Source of the DNA: Bacteroidota bacterium
GTDB taxonomy: Bacteria > Bacteroidota > Bacteroidia > AKYH767-A > OLB10
Assembly (NCBI GenBank): GCA_016713525.1
Contig: JADJOZ010000001.1
Coordinates: 186,001-250,000 of the forward strand
Direction of reading: 5' to 3'
Length of the DNA stretch: 64,000 bases
In this document: one piece after another, positions 31,704 to 41,564 of the stretch
How the letters are laid out: each line of letters begins with the position of its first letter
Position numbering within the stretch: the first letter of the stretch is position 1
The notes under the pieces: model-generated
Database searches by the model: none
The model's input: the letters and a program-made list of their open reading frames with translations, nothing else
What the model was told of the DNA's origin: nothing
Position numbers and translations under genes: made by a program

Positions 31704-32390
31704 ATGGAAGATTCCAACTTAAAAGCCTGGGCTGAAGCCGATCGCCCTCGTGAAAAACTGATGAATCAGGGACGAAATGCACTTTCTGATTCCGAACTAC
31801 TTGCAATTTTGATCAGGAGTGGCACAAAGAAGGAAACGGCGGTTGAATTATCGCGACGAATTTTGAATTCTGTTTCCAATGATTTGATGCAATTATCCCG
31901 ACTGTCAATCAGCGATTTTATGAAGTTTAAAGGAATGGGTGAAGTAAAAGCTATCACTGTCATGGCAGCACTTGAACTGGGACGCCGGCGAAGATCTGCC
32001 GAAGCAGTCCAATTAGTTAAAGTAACCTCCAGCAAAACAGTAGCCGATTTATTTATCCCTTTACTTTCGGACCTCAATCATGAAGAGTTTTGGGTTCTTT
32101 TACTTAACCGTGCCAATAACATAATTGGTAAACACCAAATCAGTAAAGGGGGACTTTCAGGCACGGTGGTCGATTCGAAAGTAATATTTAAATTGGCCCT
32201 GGAATCCTCATCTTCAAGCATTATTATGTGCCATAACCACCCAAGTGGAAATCACAAACCCAGCGATGCCGATTTATCGCTCACAAAACGCATCGTTGAA
32301 GCCGGTAAAGTCCTTGATATTTCTGTTCTCGATCATTTGATTATTGCCGGTGAACTTTATTATAGTTTTGCAGATGAGGGTAAAATGTAG
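31704..32390 (+). CDS. radC: RadC family JAB-domain protein
   Basis: A 228-residue protein with an N-terminal helix-hairpin-helix part (DSELLAILIRSGTKKETAVELS, MKFKGMGEVKAITVMAALELG) and a C-terminal JAB/MPN metalloprotease-like domain. The zinc motif is complete: HNHPSGNHKPSDAD near residue 179, after SKGGLSGTVVDSKVIFKLAL. RadC proteins were once linked to DNA repair, but the biochemical role is unsettled. It stands alone between the rpsT terminator and the deacetylase gene. Confidence 0.94.
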   Translation: MEDSNLKAWAEADRPREKLMNQGRNALSDSELLAILIRSGTKKETAVELSRRILNSVSNDLMQLSRLSISDFMKFKGMGEVKAITVMAALELGRRRRSAEAVQLVKVTSSKTVADLFIPLLSDLNHEEFWVLLLNRANNIIGKHQISKGGLSGTVVDSKVIFKLALESSSSSIIMCHNHPSGNHKPSDADLSLTKRIVEAGKVLDISVLDHLIIAGELYYSFADEGKM

Positions 32391-32455
32391 AAAATCACTT
32401 CCTAAATGAAGTAGTACAACGGAGGATTTTTATAACTTAGCAGCAATATTTCTGC

Positions 32456-33769
32456 ATGGTTGGTCCTCCTATAGTTGTTTATACTCCCACAGTCACTACC
32501 CGACTCAAATACACCTTTGATCTTATCTTTAAAGATCTTTTAGGTGTCGATTATCAGTTTGTGACATCTTCCATGCAATATGCAGCGATGTCGGGACCAC
32601 GAATGACCTATGCCGATCAACCTGTTGGGGATGAGATTTTTATTTATGCTTCCCGGCTGCTATTTGAAAAGGGAATAGAGGACCAGCAGATATCTGTTTT
32701 TGATTGGAATGGGATCAAAGCATTTTTTGCCACTCATCCCAAATATGCATTTCCATTCGATCCGTTTGCTGCATCTTTTTATCTTGTAAGCAGGTATGAA
32801 GAATACCTTCCTCATTTACGCGATAATCACGATCGTTATGAGACAACAGAGAGTCTTGCATATCAAAAGAATTTCCTGCAAAAGCCGCTGGTGAATATCT
32901 ACGCTTTGAAATTGAAGGAATTATTCAAATCACGATACCCTGAAATGGTTTTTACTGAAAAGAAATACCGTTTTATATCAACTATTGATATTGATAATGC
33001 CTGTGCTTATCTTGAAAAAGGATTCATGCGAACTGCCGGTGCATTTGCCAGATCAATTGTTCAATTTGATTTTGAAGAACTTATTCAGCGTGCAAAGGTA
33101 CTGGCCGGCACATTAAAAGATCCTTACGATACTTATGAATTACAGTTGGAACTCCAGCGAAAATACAAATTCAAATCAATCTACTTCTTCCTTCTTGGTG
33201 AATATGGCGTAAACGATAAAAACGTTCCTGTTGATTCACGTAAATTTCGTTCTTTAATTAAATCAATTGCCGATTATGCTGAAAGTGGAATTCATCCTTC
33301 ATATGGTTCCAATAAGAATCCGGGTCGACTCAAAAAGGAACTGAATGAACTCAGTAAAATTTTAAAAAGAGAAGTTACCAAGAGTCGCCAGCATTTCTTA
33401 GTGCTTAAACTTCCTGAAACGTATCGGAAACTGATCGAACTCGATATTACAGATGATTATACCATGGGGTATGCGCTGCAGGTAGGTTTCAGGGCAAGTA
33501 TTTGTTCGCCTTTCTTTTTTTATGATCTCGATAATGAGCAAATTACCAACCTGAAGGTTCATCCTTTTGCAGTAATGGATGCTACATTAAAGTACTATAT
33601 GAAAATAGAACCACAGGATGCAATGAATCACATTTTACCACTCATAAAAGAAGTCAGAAATGTAAATGGAGATTTCGTCAGTTTATGGCATAATGAATCG
33701 CTTTCTGAGAATAAAATATGGGAAGGTTGGCGCAAGGTGTATGAGCAGTTAGTTGAAGCCGCATCCTGA
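32456..33769 (+). CDS. Polysaccharide deacetylase-family protein with DUF7033-like N-domain
   Basis: A 437-residue protein. The N-terminal half (VVYTPTVTTRLKYTFDLIFKDLLG, FDPFAASFYLVSRYEEYL) is the domain that precedes deacetylases in Bacteroidota. The second half is NodB-like: STIDIDNACAY supplies the Asp pair and GIHPSYGSN the His, although the second His of the canonical HxxxH is replaced. The end has FVSLWHNESLSENKIWEGWR, a typical closing His motif. Relatives remove acetyl groups from sugars in cell-wall or surface polysaccharide; the substrate is unknown. A FemAB-like gene follows after 15 bases, so both may act on the same surface polymer. Confidence 0.85.
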   Translation: MVGPPIVVYTPTVTTRLKYTFDLIFKDLLGVDYQFVTSSMQYAAMSGPRMTYADQPVGDEIFIYASRLLFEKGIEDQQISVFDWNGIKAFFATHPKYAFPFDPFAASFYLVSRYEEYLPHLRDNHDRYETTESLAYQKNFLQKPLVNIYALKLKELFKSRYPEMVFTEKKYRFISTIDIDNACAYLEKGFMRTAGAFARSIVQFDFEELIQRAKVLAGTLKDPYDTYELQLELQRKYKFKSIYFFLLGEYGVNDKNVPVDSRKFRSLIKSIADYAESGIHPSYGSNKNPGRLKKELNELSKILKREVTKSRQHFLVLKLPETYRKLIELDITDDYTMGYALQVGFRASICSPFFFYDLDNEQITNLKVHPFAVMDATLKYYMKIEPQDAMNHILPLIKEVRNVNGDFVSLWHNESLSENKIWEGWRKVYEQLVEAAS

Positions 33770-33784
33770 GGAATTGTCTGAATT

Positions 33785-34699
33785 ATGATACGCTATCTCA
33801 AACAACATCAGATTGACAGGAACAAATGGGATAGTTGTATTCAGTCTTCTGTTCAGAAATCTGTGTATGGTTGTTCCTGGTACCTCGATGTAATCTGCAG
33901 CGATTGGGATGCATTGGTTGAGGATGATTATGAATCGGTAATGCCTGTCACTAAAAACAGCAAATACCTGATGAATTATATCTACCCCCCGTTTTTTGCA
34001 CAGCAACTCGGAATTTTCCACAGTGCTGCTGCAGATGATCAGGTATGTGCTCGTTTTTTAAATGCTATTCCTAAAGTTTATTCATTTATAGAAATAAATT
34101 TGAATACTTTCAATCATAATATTCCGGAATCATTCGCTACAAAAAGTAACCGGAATTATATTTTGAATCTTCATCCAGATCATTCCGTCATTCTGTCAGG
34201 ATACAGTGAAAATCTTACCAGAAATTTAAAAAAAGCTGTCAAAAATGAATTGCAAATAAACCGGAATGGATCGGTTTTGGATGTTATTACCTTATTCAGA
34301 AGCAACCGGGGGCGTTTTGTAGAAAATCTTAAAGATAGTAATTACCATGATTTTGCCCGACTATGCAACGCTGTTGAGAAAAACGCAGCATTGAAGGTAT
34401 ATACAGTAAGCAGTTCAACAGGAGAGATGGTTGCAGGGGCGGTTTTTTTCGAGTTTATGGGAACCGGAATTTTCATTTTTTCCGGGTTGTCATCTACAGG
34501 AAAAAATCTTTCAGCGATGCCACATTTGATTGACACCTACCTAAAAGATGTCGCCGGGAAAATTAAAATACTTGATTTTGAGGGGTCAAATGATCAGGAA
34601 TTAGCCCGATTTTATAAGAGTTTTGGTTCTACAGAATGTGTATATTTACAGATCAAAAAAAATCAATTGCCACCACCCTGGAAGTGGTTCAAGAATTAA
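33785..34699 (+). CDS. FemAB/GNAT-like acyltransferase
   Basis: A 304-residue soluble protein with the start MIRYLKQHQIDRNKWDSCIQ and the FemAB-like region YGCSWYLDVICSDWDALVEDDYESVMPV. The second half holds the acyltransferase fold: AGAVFFEFMGTGIFIFSGLSSTGK and KILDFEGSNDQELARFYKSFG, the last being a conserved motif in FemAB-related GNAT proteins. FemAB proteins add amino acids to peptidoglycan cross-bridges; other relatives act in exopolysaccharide export. It follows the deacetylase closely. The exact substrate cannot be read from the sequence. Confidence 0.8.
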   Translation: MIRYLKQHQIDRNKWDSCIQSSVQKSVYGCSWYLDVICSDWDALVEDDYESVMPVTKNSKYLMNYIYPPFFAQQLGIFHSAAADDQVCARFLNAIPKVYSFIEINLNTFNHNIPESFATKSNRNYILNLHPDHSVILSGYSENLTRNLKKAVKNELQINRNGSVLDVITLFRSNRGRFVENLKDSNYHDFARLCNAVEKNAALKVYTVSSSTGEMVAGAVFFEFMGTGIFIFSGLSSTGKNLSAMPHLIDTYLKDVAGKIKILDFEGSNDQELARFYKSFGSTECVYLQIKKNQLPPPWKWFKN

Positions 34700-34735
34700 T
34701 CAAGTTCAGCACCCAAAATCACTTAACCTATTCTT

Positions 34736-35383
34736 ATGGTACAGATACTAAATCAGCAAAATTCAATAATAAGCAGGTTCATTGCTGAAATTCGCGATGC
34801 TGTTATACAAAAAGACAGGATGCGTTTTCGCAGAAATCTGGAACGGATAGGAGAAGTAGCTGCCTATGAAATAAGCAAGAAAATGGTTTACGAATCCCGG
34901 GAAGTGGTAACTCCTCTTGGGATAGCGAATGTCAACATCCCCAAAGATGAACCTGTACTGGCCACCATTTTGCGGGCTGGGCTACCTTTGCATCAGGGTT
35001 TACTCAATTATTTTGACCATGCCGACAATGCTTTTATTTCTGCATACCGCAAGCATCATAAAGATGGAACTTTTGATATAAGTCTGGAATATGTTTCGTC
35101 CCCATCATTGCATAATCGAATTGTCATTTTGTCTGATCCCATGTTAGCCACTGGACAGTCAATGGTTATGACTTATAAGGCTATTCTTGAAAAAGGAAAG
35201 GCCCAGCATACGCATATTGTGGCAGCTCTGGCAAGTACACAGGGGGTTGAATATGTAAAAAAGCACCTGCCATTGGGAATAACCCTGTGGATTGGAGCAG
35301 TTGATGAAGAGCTTACTGCGCAATCTTACATAGTTCCGGGATTAGGTGATGCCGGTGATCTGGCCTTTGGTGAGAAAAGTTAA
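34736..35383 (+). CDS. upp: Uracil phosphoribosyltransferase
   Basis: Pyrimidine-salvage enzyme making UMP from uracil and PRPP; 215 residues, the usual size. Seen are RRNLERIGEVAAYEISKK, the loop ATILRAGLPLHQGLL, the PRPP-binding motif VILSDPMLATGQSM and the uracil-binding C-terminus YIVPGLGDAGDLAFGE. It is cytoplasmic. It lies 37 bases after the FemAB-like gene and may be the third gene of that run, though its role is unrelated. Confidence 0.96.
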   Translation: MVQILNQQNSIISRFIAEIRDAVIQKDRMRFRRNLERIGEVAAYEISKKMVYESREVVTPLGIANVNIPKDEPVLATILRAGLPLHQGLLNYFDHADNAFISAYRKHHKDGTFDISLEYVSSPSLHNRIVILSDPMLATGQSMVMTYKAILEKGKAQHTHIVAALASTQGVEYVKKHLPLGITLWIGAVDEELTAQSYIVPGLGDAGDLAFGEKS

Positions 35384-35453
35384 TTTTCAAACTATTTTTT
35401 TATTTTCAGAACCTAAAAAGCTTGCAAACGTTATACATACTGATATTCCTATT

Positions 35454-36012
35454 GTGAGCGAGTTTGTTAAAATTCTATTAATTATTTTGTTAAGCAGCGT
35501 TAAATTTGTTGCCGGACCTCCATTTGCGTATTATGACGATAGGTATGATTTTAGTTTTTTTGAAACAGTAATCTATTGCGTTGTTGGTGGAATGCTGGGA
35601 GTTTCCGTATTCACTTTTTTTTAGCATCGAATTACAATTAATTGGAGGTTGGTTTAAAAATAAATATAAAAAAGTTATTGCTAAAAGTCGTGCCGGGTTA
35701 CAAAGGGGTACTAAAAGTGGTACTATTGAATTTACAGATCAAAGCCATCATAAAAAGTTATTTACCTCAAGAAACAGGAAATTTGTCAGGATATGGCGAA
35801 AATATGGTTTGATTGGGGTGTCATTCCTGACTCCGGTATTTATTTCCATCCCTATAGGAACTATCATTGCAAATGCATTTGAAGATAATAAAAAGAAAAT
35901 ATTTTTATATATGTTTATTTCAATTGTTTTCTGGTCTCTTTTTTTTACATCCATGTTTGAATTGTATCATGCAGTAGATATGAATGAGCTTAAAGAAAAA
36001 GTAGTAGGATGA
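35454..36012 (+). CDS. Small membrane protein, possibly small multi-drug export-like, one frameshift
   Basis: About 185 residues if GTG 35454 is the start (MSEFVKILLIILLSSVKFV). The frame breaks in the T8 run at 35615-35622; removing one T joins GVSVFTFF to SIELQLIGGWF. Three or four helices are visible, including YGLIGVSFLTPVFISIPIGTIIA, which resembles the LTPxxxSxPxG segment of the putative small multi-drug export family, and IFLYMFISIVFWSLFFTS. The loop between is basic. The end overlaps the start of the YjjG-like gene (ATGA). The family call is tentative. Confidence 0.6.
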
Positions 36013-36722
36013 AACAGTACAAAGCTATTTTTTTTGACCTCGACCATACCTTGTGGGATTTTGAGTCCAATTCCCGAACTGCCATTTCAGAATTGTTCGT
36101 TACTCACAACCTTCAAAATACCGGAATTCCTTCTGCGCAGGAATTTATCAAAATTTACAAGGTGGTGAATGCAATTATGTGGGATGAATATCATCGCAAT
36201 CTGATCAGTAAAGAACATCTTCGGTATGGGAGATTTGAGCGTGCTTTATATCATTTTGGAGTCCGGAAGCGGGAACTTGCAGAATTACTGTCGGCAGAAT
36301 ATCTTCAGATATGCCCTGTTAAAACATTGCTTTTCCCCGGTGCATTAAATGTACTGGAGCAGTTAAAGCAAAATCACTCACTACATATAATTACTAATGG
36401 TTTTAAAGAGGTTCAGTATTTGAAAATCAAAAATTCAGGTTTAATGCCTTATTTCGATCATATCCATATTTCTGAAGAAATTGGATTTAAGAAACCGGAA
36501 CCTGAAATATTTAATTATGCCTGTAAGCAGGCGCGGGCTATTGCTGAAGAATGTATTATGGTTGGAGACAACCTGGAAACAGATATTGCCGGGGCGCGCA
36601 ATGCCAATGTGGATCATGTATTTTTTAATCCTGAAAAAATTGAACACAATGCCAATGTGGATTTAGAAATTTCACATCTGGAAGAATTGCTTCCGGTGTT
36701 TGATTATATCAAATCCAAATAA
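36009..36722 (+). CDS. YjjG-family noncanonical pyrimidine nucleotidase (HAD hydrolase)
   Basis: A 237-residue HAD phosphatase. Motif I is FFDLDHTLWDFE with the nucleophile Asp; motif II is HIITNGFKEVQ; motif III Lys is in GFKKPEPEIF; motif IV is MVGDNLETDIAGARNANV. The helical cap between residues 15 and 100 and the WDFE extension are typical of YjjG, which dephosphorylates non-canonical pyrimidine nucleotides. The start overlaps the end of the membrane-protein gene by four bases. The frame is intact and all catalytic residues are present. Confidence 0.9.
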   Translation: MKQYKAIFFDLDHTLWDFESNSRTAISELFVTHNLQNTGIPSAQEFIKIYKVVNAIMWDEYHRNLISKEHLRYGRFERALYHFGVRKRELAELLSAEYLQICPVKTLLFPGALNVLEQLKQNHSLHIITNGFKEVQYLKIKNSGLMPYFDHIHISEEIGFKKPEPEIFNYACKQARAIAEECIMVGDNLETDIAGARNANVDHVFFNPEKIEHNANVDLEISHLEELLPVFDYIKSK

Positions 36723-36730
36723 TTTTTTAT

Positions 36731-38258
36731 TTAATCTTTTTGGAACCGGATATTCAACTTTTCCAAAATAATATTGGAAGGAATCCCAAATCCAATTCCT
36801 TCAATTCCTGCCCCTTTGGCTTTCATGGTAGCAATTCCCAATACTTTACCCGAGTCATTCAGTAAAGGGCCACCGCTACTTCCTTCATTGATGCTTACAT
36901 CTGTTTGAATCAGCTTAACACCATTAAAAATCCGGTACCCACTCACAATACCTTTGGTAATTGTTTGTCCAAGATTTTTTCCTAATGGGGTTCCGATGGC
37001 AAGCATGTCATCTCCTATATCAGATGTTAAACTAAATTCGAGACATACAGGGTTTAGGGTTTTAACTTTTAATAAGGCCAGATCAAAATCTTTGTTCACC
37101 TGAACTAGTTCAGCGGGGAGTTTTTCGCCATTCTGAAGTTTTACTTTAATATCTTTCTCAGAAGCTACCACATGGTAATTGGTAACTATATATCCTTCAG
37201 GTGATATAAAAAAGCCGGAACCATAACCATCAGTTTGTTCAACAATCACCACAGCCTTTGAAGCTTCTTTAATCATTTCTTTCGAATTTAAATAGTTTAA
37301 AGGAATGGGTTGTTTGATGTCAATTATGGCGGGTTTCGACAAATCTAGATATTGCTTTTCTAGTCTGGCTAAATATGGAACCAAAGAATCTATTTCAGTT
37401 AAATCACGCTCTGATTCCCAAAGCAACTGATGCACAATTAATTCATAATTTCCTGGTGATCTGTAAAATGAAGAATGTATTGGAATGGTAGCCAGTACTT
37501 CTTTAGGAGCTGAAATCAAACTAACTTGCCAGTCACATTTTATCTCACAGGGACCTGTGTAATCTCTTAGAAGTTTCCCCTTTAATTTGAAATTTACTTG
37601 TTTAATTATTGGTTTCAAAATAATCTTCGGATTGTATAACAAAACGTTATCATTTTTTTTGACTTCAAAGAAACTTGCGTTTATTCCAGCTCTTTCAAAT
37701 TCTACCAGTACTTGTCTGTCGATGTTATGCAAAAATCCGGTTGTTCTGCTGATATCATCATCATTTCGTTTCTTTTTAGTTCCATTTACGGAACCAAAAA
37801 GAGCATCAGCAGGTAATTGATACTGGGGTGTATCAATAGCCACCATCAATAAATCTTCCCGTTCAATGGATGATTTTCTTAAAACCAATGTTGCATTCGA
37901 TTCAATGGATTTTGACTCAAGAAAAGGTATTGTATTTATTTTACAAGGGTGGCAAAATAATAAAGATTCAGAAAAAATAGAATTGTGATTCTTCAGATTA
38001 CCGATTTCCAGATATGTGGTATCGTAACCTGAGGCAAACACTTTTTATTTTAAATGGAAATTTGGTTATATTTTCAAAAGAGAATGGAGTCTTCCCTATA
38101 CTTTTATTATTTTCATCTAAAATTTGAGCTTCAGTTGGGATGGTTCTGAGAAGTGCATGAGATTGAGCATTTGATCGGGTTTGGGATAAAATGACAATAT
38201 AAATTGCGAATACTATAAGATAACGGGGCCTCATTAAATGTAAATTATTGATAATCAA
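36731..38258 (-). CDS. Secreted trypsin-like serine protease with N-terminal PEGA-like domain, one frameshift
   Basis: About 508 residues after correction. A leader (RPRYLIVFAIYIVILSQTRSNAQ) is followed by a PEGA-like domain (IPTEAQILDENNKSIGKTPF, then FPFKIKVFASGYDTTYLEIGN), a long middle region with a second similar beta domain, and an HtrA-type protease domain at the C-terminus. The catalytic triad is complete: His in VTNYHVVA, Asp in FDLALLKV, Ser in NEGSSGGPL. No PDZ domain follows. The frame breaks at a T5 run at 38042-38046 (AAAAA on the coding strand, one too many). The true start may be the ATG at 38234. It probably acts in the periplasm or at the surface. Confidence 0.85.
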
Positions 38259-38350
38259 TGATAAAATATATTAAACCGATCGGCTAAATTACACATTGTT
38301 TTGATGACTTTTGAATTCAAACTAAACATATAAATTTAACTAGGAAACAC

Positions 38351-39214
38351 ATGAAGAATATTATTATCATGATTTCGATTCTAATAGGAATCGTTACAGA
38401 AAGCAATGCGCAATTATCTGCAATGAATTACAAAAGTGAAGGATTTGTTGCCTTTAAAGCGTCAAAAACATATGCAGTGAAATTGGGGAATGCCGCCTAT
38501 GATGCTGAACTTGAAAGTGCAATGAAAGATATCTGGAAAGTAACCTCCTTCGAAATGATTGATTTGGAGTCTTTCAAAACTAAAATTACTGATCCGAGTG
38601 CTTCATTTATTGTACCAGTCACGATTGAAGCGAATGGCCCAAATCAGGCTTATCACTACATTGCTTTGATTAATGGTGGCAGAAAATCAGTAAAAAAATA
38701 TGGTTATACAGATATGGTGGCATATGCACCTATTAACCATTGGGTTGATGAAAATGAAAATACTGATTGTGCTTTCCGTATCCGTAATATTTTGCAATCA
38801 ATGGTTACTGCGATTGAATTGGTGCAGAAAAACGATTCATGGGGTAATACTAAAGATGTTGTTGACCACTTGAGAAAAATTTATCAGGCAAAAGCTCCTC
38901 AAATTAAAGACAGAATATTATTGGTCAATGCAAAATCTGTGGGAGGGAAGAAGATGACAAAAGAAGTATTTGGTGGAATATATCCTTATAAGTTTGAATT
39001 TTGTGATCGCGAAAAAATTGCTAAGGCTATTCGTGAAAAAAGCACTGAGTATTATTATTTGCAACCTGGAATCACTTTAAATAAAAGTATTTTTGTTTTC
39101 GATCCTTCAAATGGAGAAGTGGTTTATTTTGACTATTCTATGATGGGAATGTCAATCACGGACGACAATGTTGAAGATCTTGTAAAATCAATTAAGCAAA
39201 CCGGTAAAAAGTAA
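38351..39214 (+). CDS. Secreted protein of unknown function
   Basis: A 287-residue exported protein with leader KNIIIMISILIGIVTESNAQ. The mature part has no recognised domain. Segments include YVAFK-like ASKTYAVKLGNAAYDAELES, then IVPVTIEANGPNQAYHYIAL, a region with KSVGGKKMTKEVFGGIYPYKFEFCDREKIAKAI, and a final FVFDPSNGEVVYFDYSMMG. The alternation of strands and helices suggests a globular enzyme-like or binding fold. It is divergent from the protease gene, so the two could share control. A clear terminator follows. Confidence 0.75.
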   Translation: MKNIIIMISILIGIVTESNAQLSAMNYKSEGFVAFKASKTYAVKLGNAAYDAELESAMKDIWKVTSFEMIDLESFKTKITDPSASFIVPVTIEANGPNQAYHYIALINGGRKSVKKYGYTDMVAYAPINHWVDENENTDCAFRIRNILQSMVTAIELVQKNDSWGNTKDVVDHLRKIYQAKAPQIKDRILLVNAKSVGGKKMTKEVFGGIYPYKFEFCDREKIAKAIREKSTEYYYLQPGITLNKSIFVFDPSNGEVVYFDYSMMGMSITDDNVEDLVKSIKQTGKK

Positions 39215-39240
39215 CAAGTAAAAAATTTAGTTGATATTAA

Positions 39241-39266
39241 AAAACCCGGTCATTTGACCGGGTTTT
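39241..39266 (+). terminator. Rho-independent terminator, probably bidirectional
   Basis: Perfect stem CCCGGTCA / TGACCGGG with a two-base centre, flanked by AAAA and TTTT. It serves the 38351-39214 gene and, on the other strand, the Cys-rich gene that ends at 39308. Confidence 0.85.
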
Positions 39267-39307
39267 ACTTTTTGCAAGCGGTGATTAAGGGTGAATATTA
39301 AATTGAA

Positions 39308-39664
39308 TTACTGTTGATTTTCTTTTTGAGGTGCAACTTCATTTTCTTTTCCTGTTGCTTTTGCTTTATCAGAGCAATGTGCTTTGTCGGATCCTTTTTT
39401 ATCAGCGCAGCACGATTTGCCATTTGCACTTGCTGTAGCTTTTTCTTTATCTGAACAACACTTTTTAGCTTCGCCGGGTTTACATGATTTGCCTTTATCA
39501 GCCGGAGTTACATCTGCAGCTTCTTCAATAGCAACTTGTGCCGGTGTTGAAATTTGTTGTTCCTGAGTAGTTGTAGTGCCTCCGGAAGTGGTGGTTGCTG
39601 ATTGTGCCATTGCCAGAGAGGAGATTCCAAATGCGAAGGCGATTAATACGAGTGCTTTTTTCAT
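39308..39664 (-). CDS. Secreted Lys/Cys-rich protein, possible metal binder
   Basis: A 118-residue exported protein with leader KKALVLIAFAFGISSLAMAQ, a Ser/Thr/Gly-rich linker (TTTSGGTTTTQEQQ), then a Lys/Ala-rich region with repeated Cys motifs: KSCKPG, KKCCSDKEKA, KSCCADKKG and AHCSDKAKA. Seven Cys in about 45 residues, two as Cys-Cys pairs, suggest metal binding; the pattern recalls the Cys-rich protein at 17447 although the sequences are not alike. TAAATTCG upstream on the minus strand, preceded by TTG 21 bases earlier, could be a promoter. No recognised family. Confidence 0.7.
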   Translation of the reverse strand: MKKALVLIAFAFGISSLAMAQSATTTSGGTTTTQEQQISTPAQVAIEEAADVTPADKGKSCKPGEAKKCCSDKEKATASANGKSCCADKKGSDKAHCSDKAKATGKENEVAPQKENQQ

Positions 39665-39758
39665 TTCTTAATTTGTTTATGCGAATTTAGTGAATATGAG
39701 TTGATATTGTCAAGTTCCAGACGAAAAATCATGCCAAATCAGGGAATTGAGCTAATGA

Positions 39759-41024
39759 ATGTTACTTTTGCAGACAAACTTTAGCAGATTGACCATTCAG
39801 GAAAATATTCGGGTTGCATTAGGCAGCATAAAAGGGCAGTTACTGAGGACAGTGCTAACGTCTCTTATTATTGCCATCGGAATAATGGCCTTAGTAGGGA
39901 TTCTGACGGCTATTGATGCAATTAAGTCATCGATTAATTCCAATTTTTCAAGTATGGGAGCTAATACTTTTACCATTCGCAATTCAGGTTTGGGAATTAG
40001 GTTAGGCAAGGGAGGGAAGCGACCAAAGCGATTTGAACGTATTACCTATCAGGAAGCACTTGCATTTACCAAGGCTTTCCAGTTCCCGGGCACTACTGCC
40101 ATTTCAACAGTAGCAACTCAGGTGGCGGTTGCAAAATTTAAGGGCAAGGAAACAAATCCGAATATTCTGGTCATGGGATCAGATGCCGGTTATCTGTCAA
40201 CCGGAGGATACAGTCTGGATCGGGGACGAAATTTTTCACCACAGGAACTGGAAATCGGGATGAATGTTGTTATTATTGGAAGTGAGTTAGTTAGTGCCTT
40301 GTTTAAGTCGGGTGAAAATCCACTGGAGCAGGTCATAAATGTTGGCAATGCAAGGTATCGTGTAATTGGCATTCTTAAGGAGAAAGGCTCCAGTATGGGT
40401 TTTGGAGGTGATAAAATGTGCATTTTACCATTGTTACATGTAAAACAACGATATGGCGATGATGACCGTAGCTATACTATTTCAGTTATGGCAAATAATG
40501 TTGCACAATTGGAAACGGCACAAGGTGAAAGTATAGGAATACTGCGGGTTATTCGTGGAGACAAAACAGGAGAAGAAAATTCGTTTGAAATAGTAAAGAG
40601 CGATAGTCTCGCAAACTTATTAATAGACCAACTAAGTTATGTGACTATTGTAGCCACTATCGTCGGAGTAATTACCCTTTTCGGTGCGGCTATAGGCTTG
40701 ATGAACATTATGTTAGTATCGGTAACAGAGCGCACGAGGGAAATTGGGATCAGGAAATCGCTAGGAGCAACTCAATCTGATATCAGGCGACAATTCTTAG
40801 TGGAAGCGGTTTTCATTTGTCAAATAGGAGGAATAGCAGGTATCATTTTAGGGGTAACCGTTGGCAATTTAATGGGAATGGCCTTTAGTGCGGGATTTAT
40901 AGTACCCTGGAAGTGGATTTTCTCGGGTATCGGCCTCTGTTTTGTGGTTGGAATTGCCTCTGGATTTTATCCGGCAGTAAAAGCTGCTAAACTTGATCCG
41001 ATAGAAGCATTACGTTACGAATGA
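39759..41024 (+). CDS. ABC transporter permease, MacB/FtsX type
   Basis: A 421-residue inner-membrane protein. The N-terminal helix ([21 protein letters not shown]) is followed by a large periplasmic domain (residues about 50-275: [36 protein letters not shown]), and then three helices with the FtsX signature [25 protein letters not shown]. The end [17 protein letters not shown] is diagnostic of MacB permeases. The ATP-binding partner is not in the window. ATG 39759 is uncertain: a TACTTTTG box at 39763-39770 lies inside the reading frame, so TTG 39789 ([14 protein letters not shown]) may be the real start. Relatives export macrolides, peptides or lipoproteins. Confidence 0.9.
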   Translation: MLLLQTNFSRLTIQENIRVALGSIKGQLLRTVLTSLIIAIGIMALVGILTAIDAIKSSINSNFSSMGANTFTIRNSGLGIRLGKGGKRPKRFERITYQEALAFTKAFQFPGTTAISTVATQVAVAKFKGKETNPNILVMGSDAGYLSTGGYSLDRGRNFSPQELEIGMNVVIIGSELVSALFKSGENPLEQVINVGNARYRVIGILKEKGSSMGFGGDKMCILPLLHVKQRYGDDDRSYTISVMANNVAQLETAQGESIGILRVIRGDKTGEENSFEIVKSDSLANLLIDQLSYVTIVATIVGVITLFGAAIGLMNIMLVSVTERTREIGIRKSLGATQSDIRRQFLVEAVFICQIGGIAGIILGVTVGNLMGMAFSAGFIVPWKWIFSGIGLCFVVGIASGFYPAVKAAKLDPIEALRYE

Positions 41025-41112
41025 TGTAAATAATTGGTATACAGCTTCATGGGTAGTTTTCTGGACAGTTAATTATTAAAAAAGACCCGTTATTAAAGTT
41101 TTTAGGCATCAG

Positions 41113-41142
41113 TTGTTTCAATCAGGAACTTTTGTACATTTG
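41113..41142 (+). promoter_or_regulatory. Promoter of the rpsF-rpsR-rplI operon
   Basis: TTG at 41113-41115, 19 bases, then TACATTTG at 41135-41142. Both boxes and the spacing fit the Bacteroidota consensus. The leader to ATG 41186 is about 40 bases and includes the short hairpin CCCTTAGAAAGGG. Confidence 0.7.
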
Positions 41143-41185
41143 CCGTCCCTTAGAAAGGGCTTAAACTAATCTAATCAAATACAGC

Positions 41186-41557
41186 ATGTTAAAGCAGTAT
41201 GAAACCGTTATCATTCTGAATCCTGTGCTTTCTCAGGATCAGGTAACTGAAACGGTAGAAAAATTCAAAACAATCCTCACCGACACCGGTTCCGTAATTG
41301 CTTTCGAAAACAATTGGGGATTAAGAAAGCTGGCATACCCGATCCAGAAGAAGAACACGGGATTCTACTATCTCATTGAGTTTAAATCTGATGGAGCAAA
41401 CATCGGTAAACTTGAGTTGGAGTACAAGCGTGATGAGCGTTTGATGCGGTTTTTAACTGTATCACTCGACAAGCACGCCGTAATCTACAATGAGAAAAAG
41501 CGTAAGAACGCTGCTCTGAAGAAGAAAGAAGAATCTGAATCTGTATCTCAAAACTGA
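41186..41557 (+). CDS. rpsF: 30S ribosomal protein S6
   Basis: A 123-residue S6 protein. It starts [19 protein letters not shown] and has the family's [24 protein letters not shown], followed by [17 protein letters not shown]. The C-terminal tail is charged ([16 protein letters not shown]), longer than in the E. coli core but usual in Bacteroidota. It pairs with S18 in the small subunit, whose gene follows after seven bases. First gene of the rpsF-rpsR-rplI operon. Confidence 0.97.
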   Translation: MLKQYETVIILNPVLSQDQVTETVEKFKTILTDTGSVIAFENNWGLRKLAYPIQKKNTGFYYLIEFKSDGANIGKLELEYKRDERLMRFLTVSLDKHAVIYNEKKRKNAALKKKEESESVSQN

Positions 41558-41564
41558 TCGCACC

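Noticed and set aside
38235..38265. ATTGATAATCAAT palindrome between the protease and the 38351 gene, as an FNR site
   Set aside because: The half-sites are one base apart and not four, so it does not fit the FNR spacing.
41143..41185. S6:S18-binding leader in front of rpsF
   Set aside because: Only a five-pair hairpin (CCCTT-AGA-AAGGG) is seen, and the predicted transcript start falls inside it; the known motif structure is not clear.
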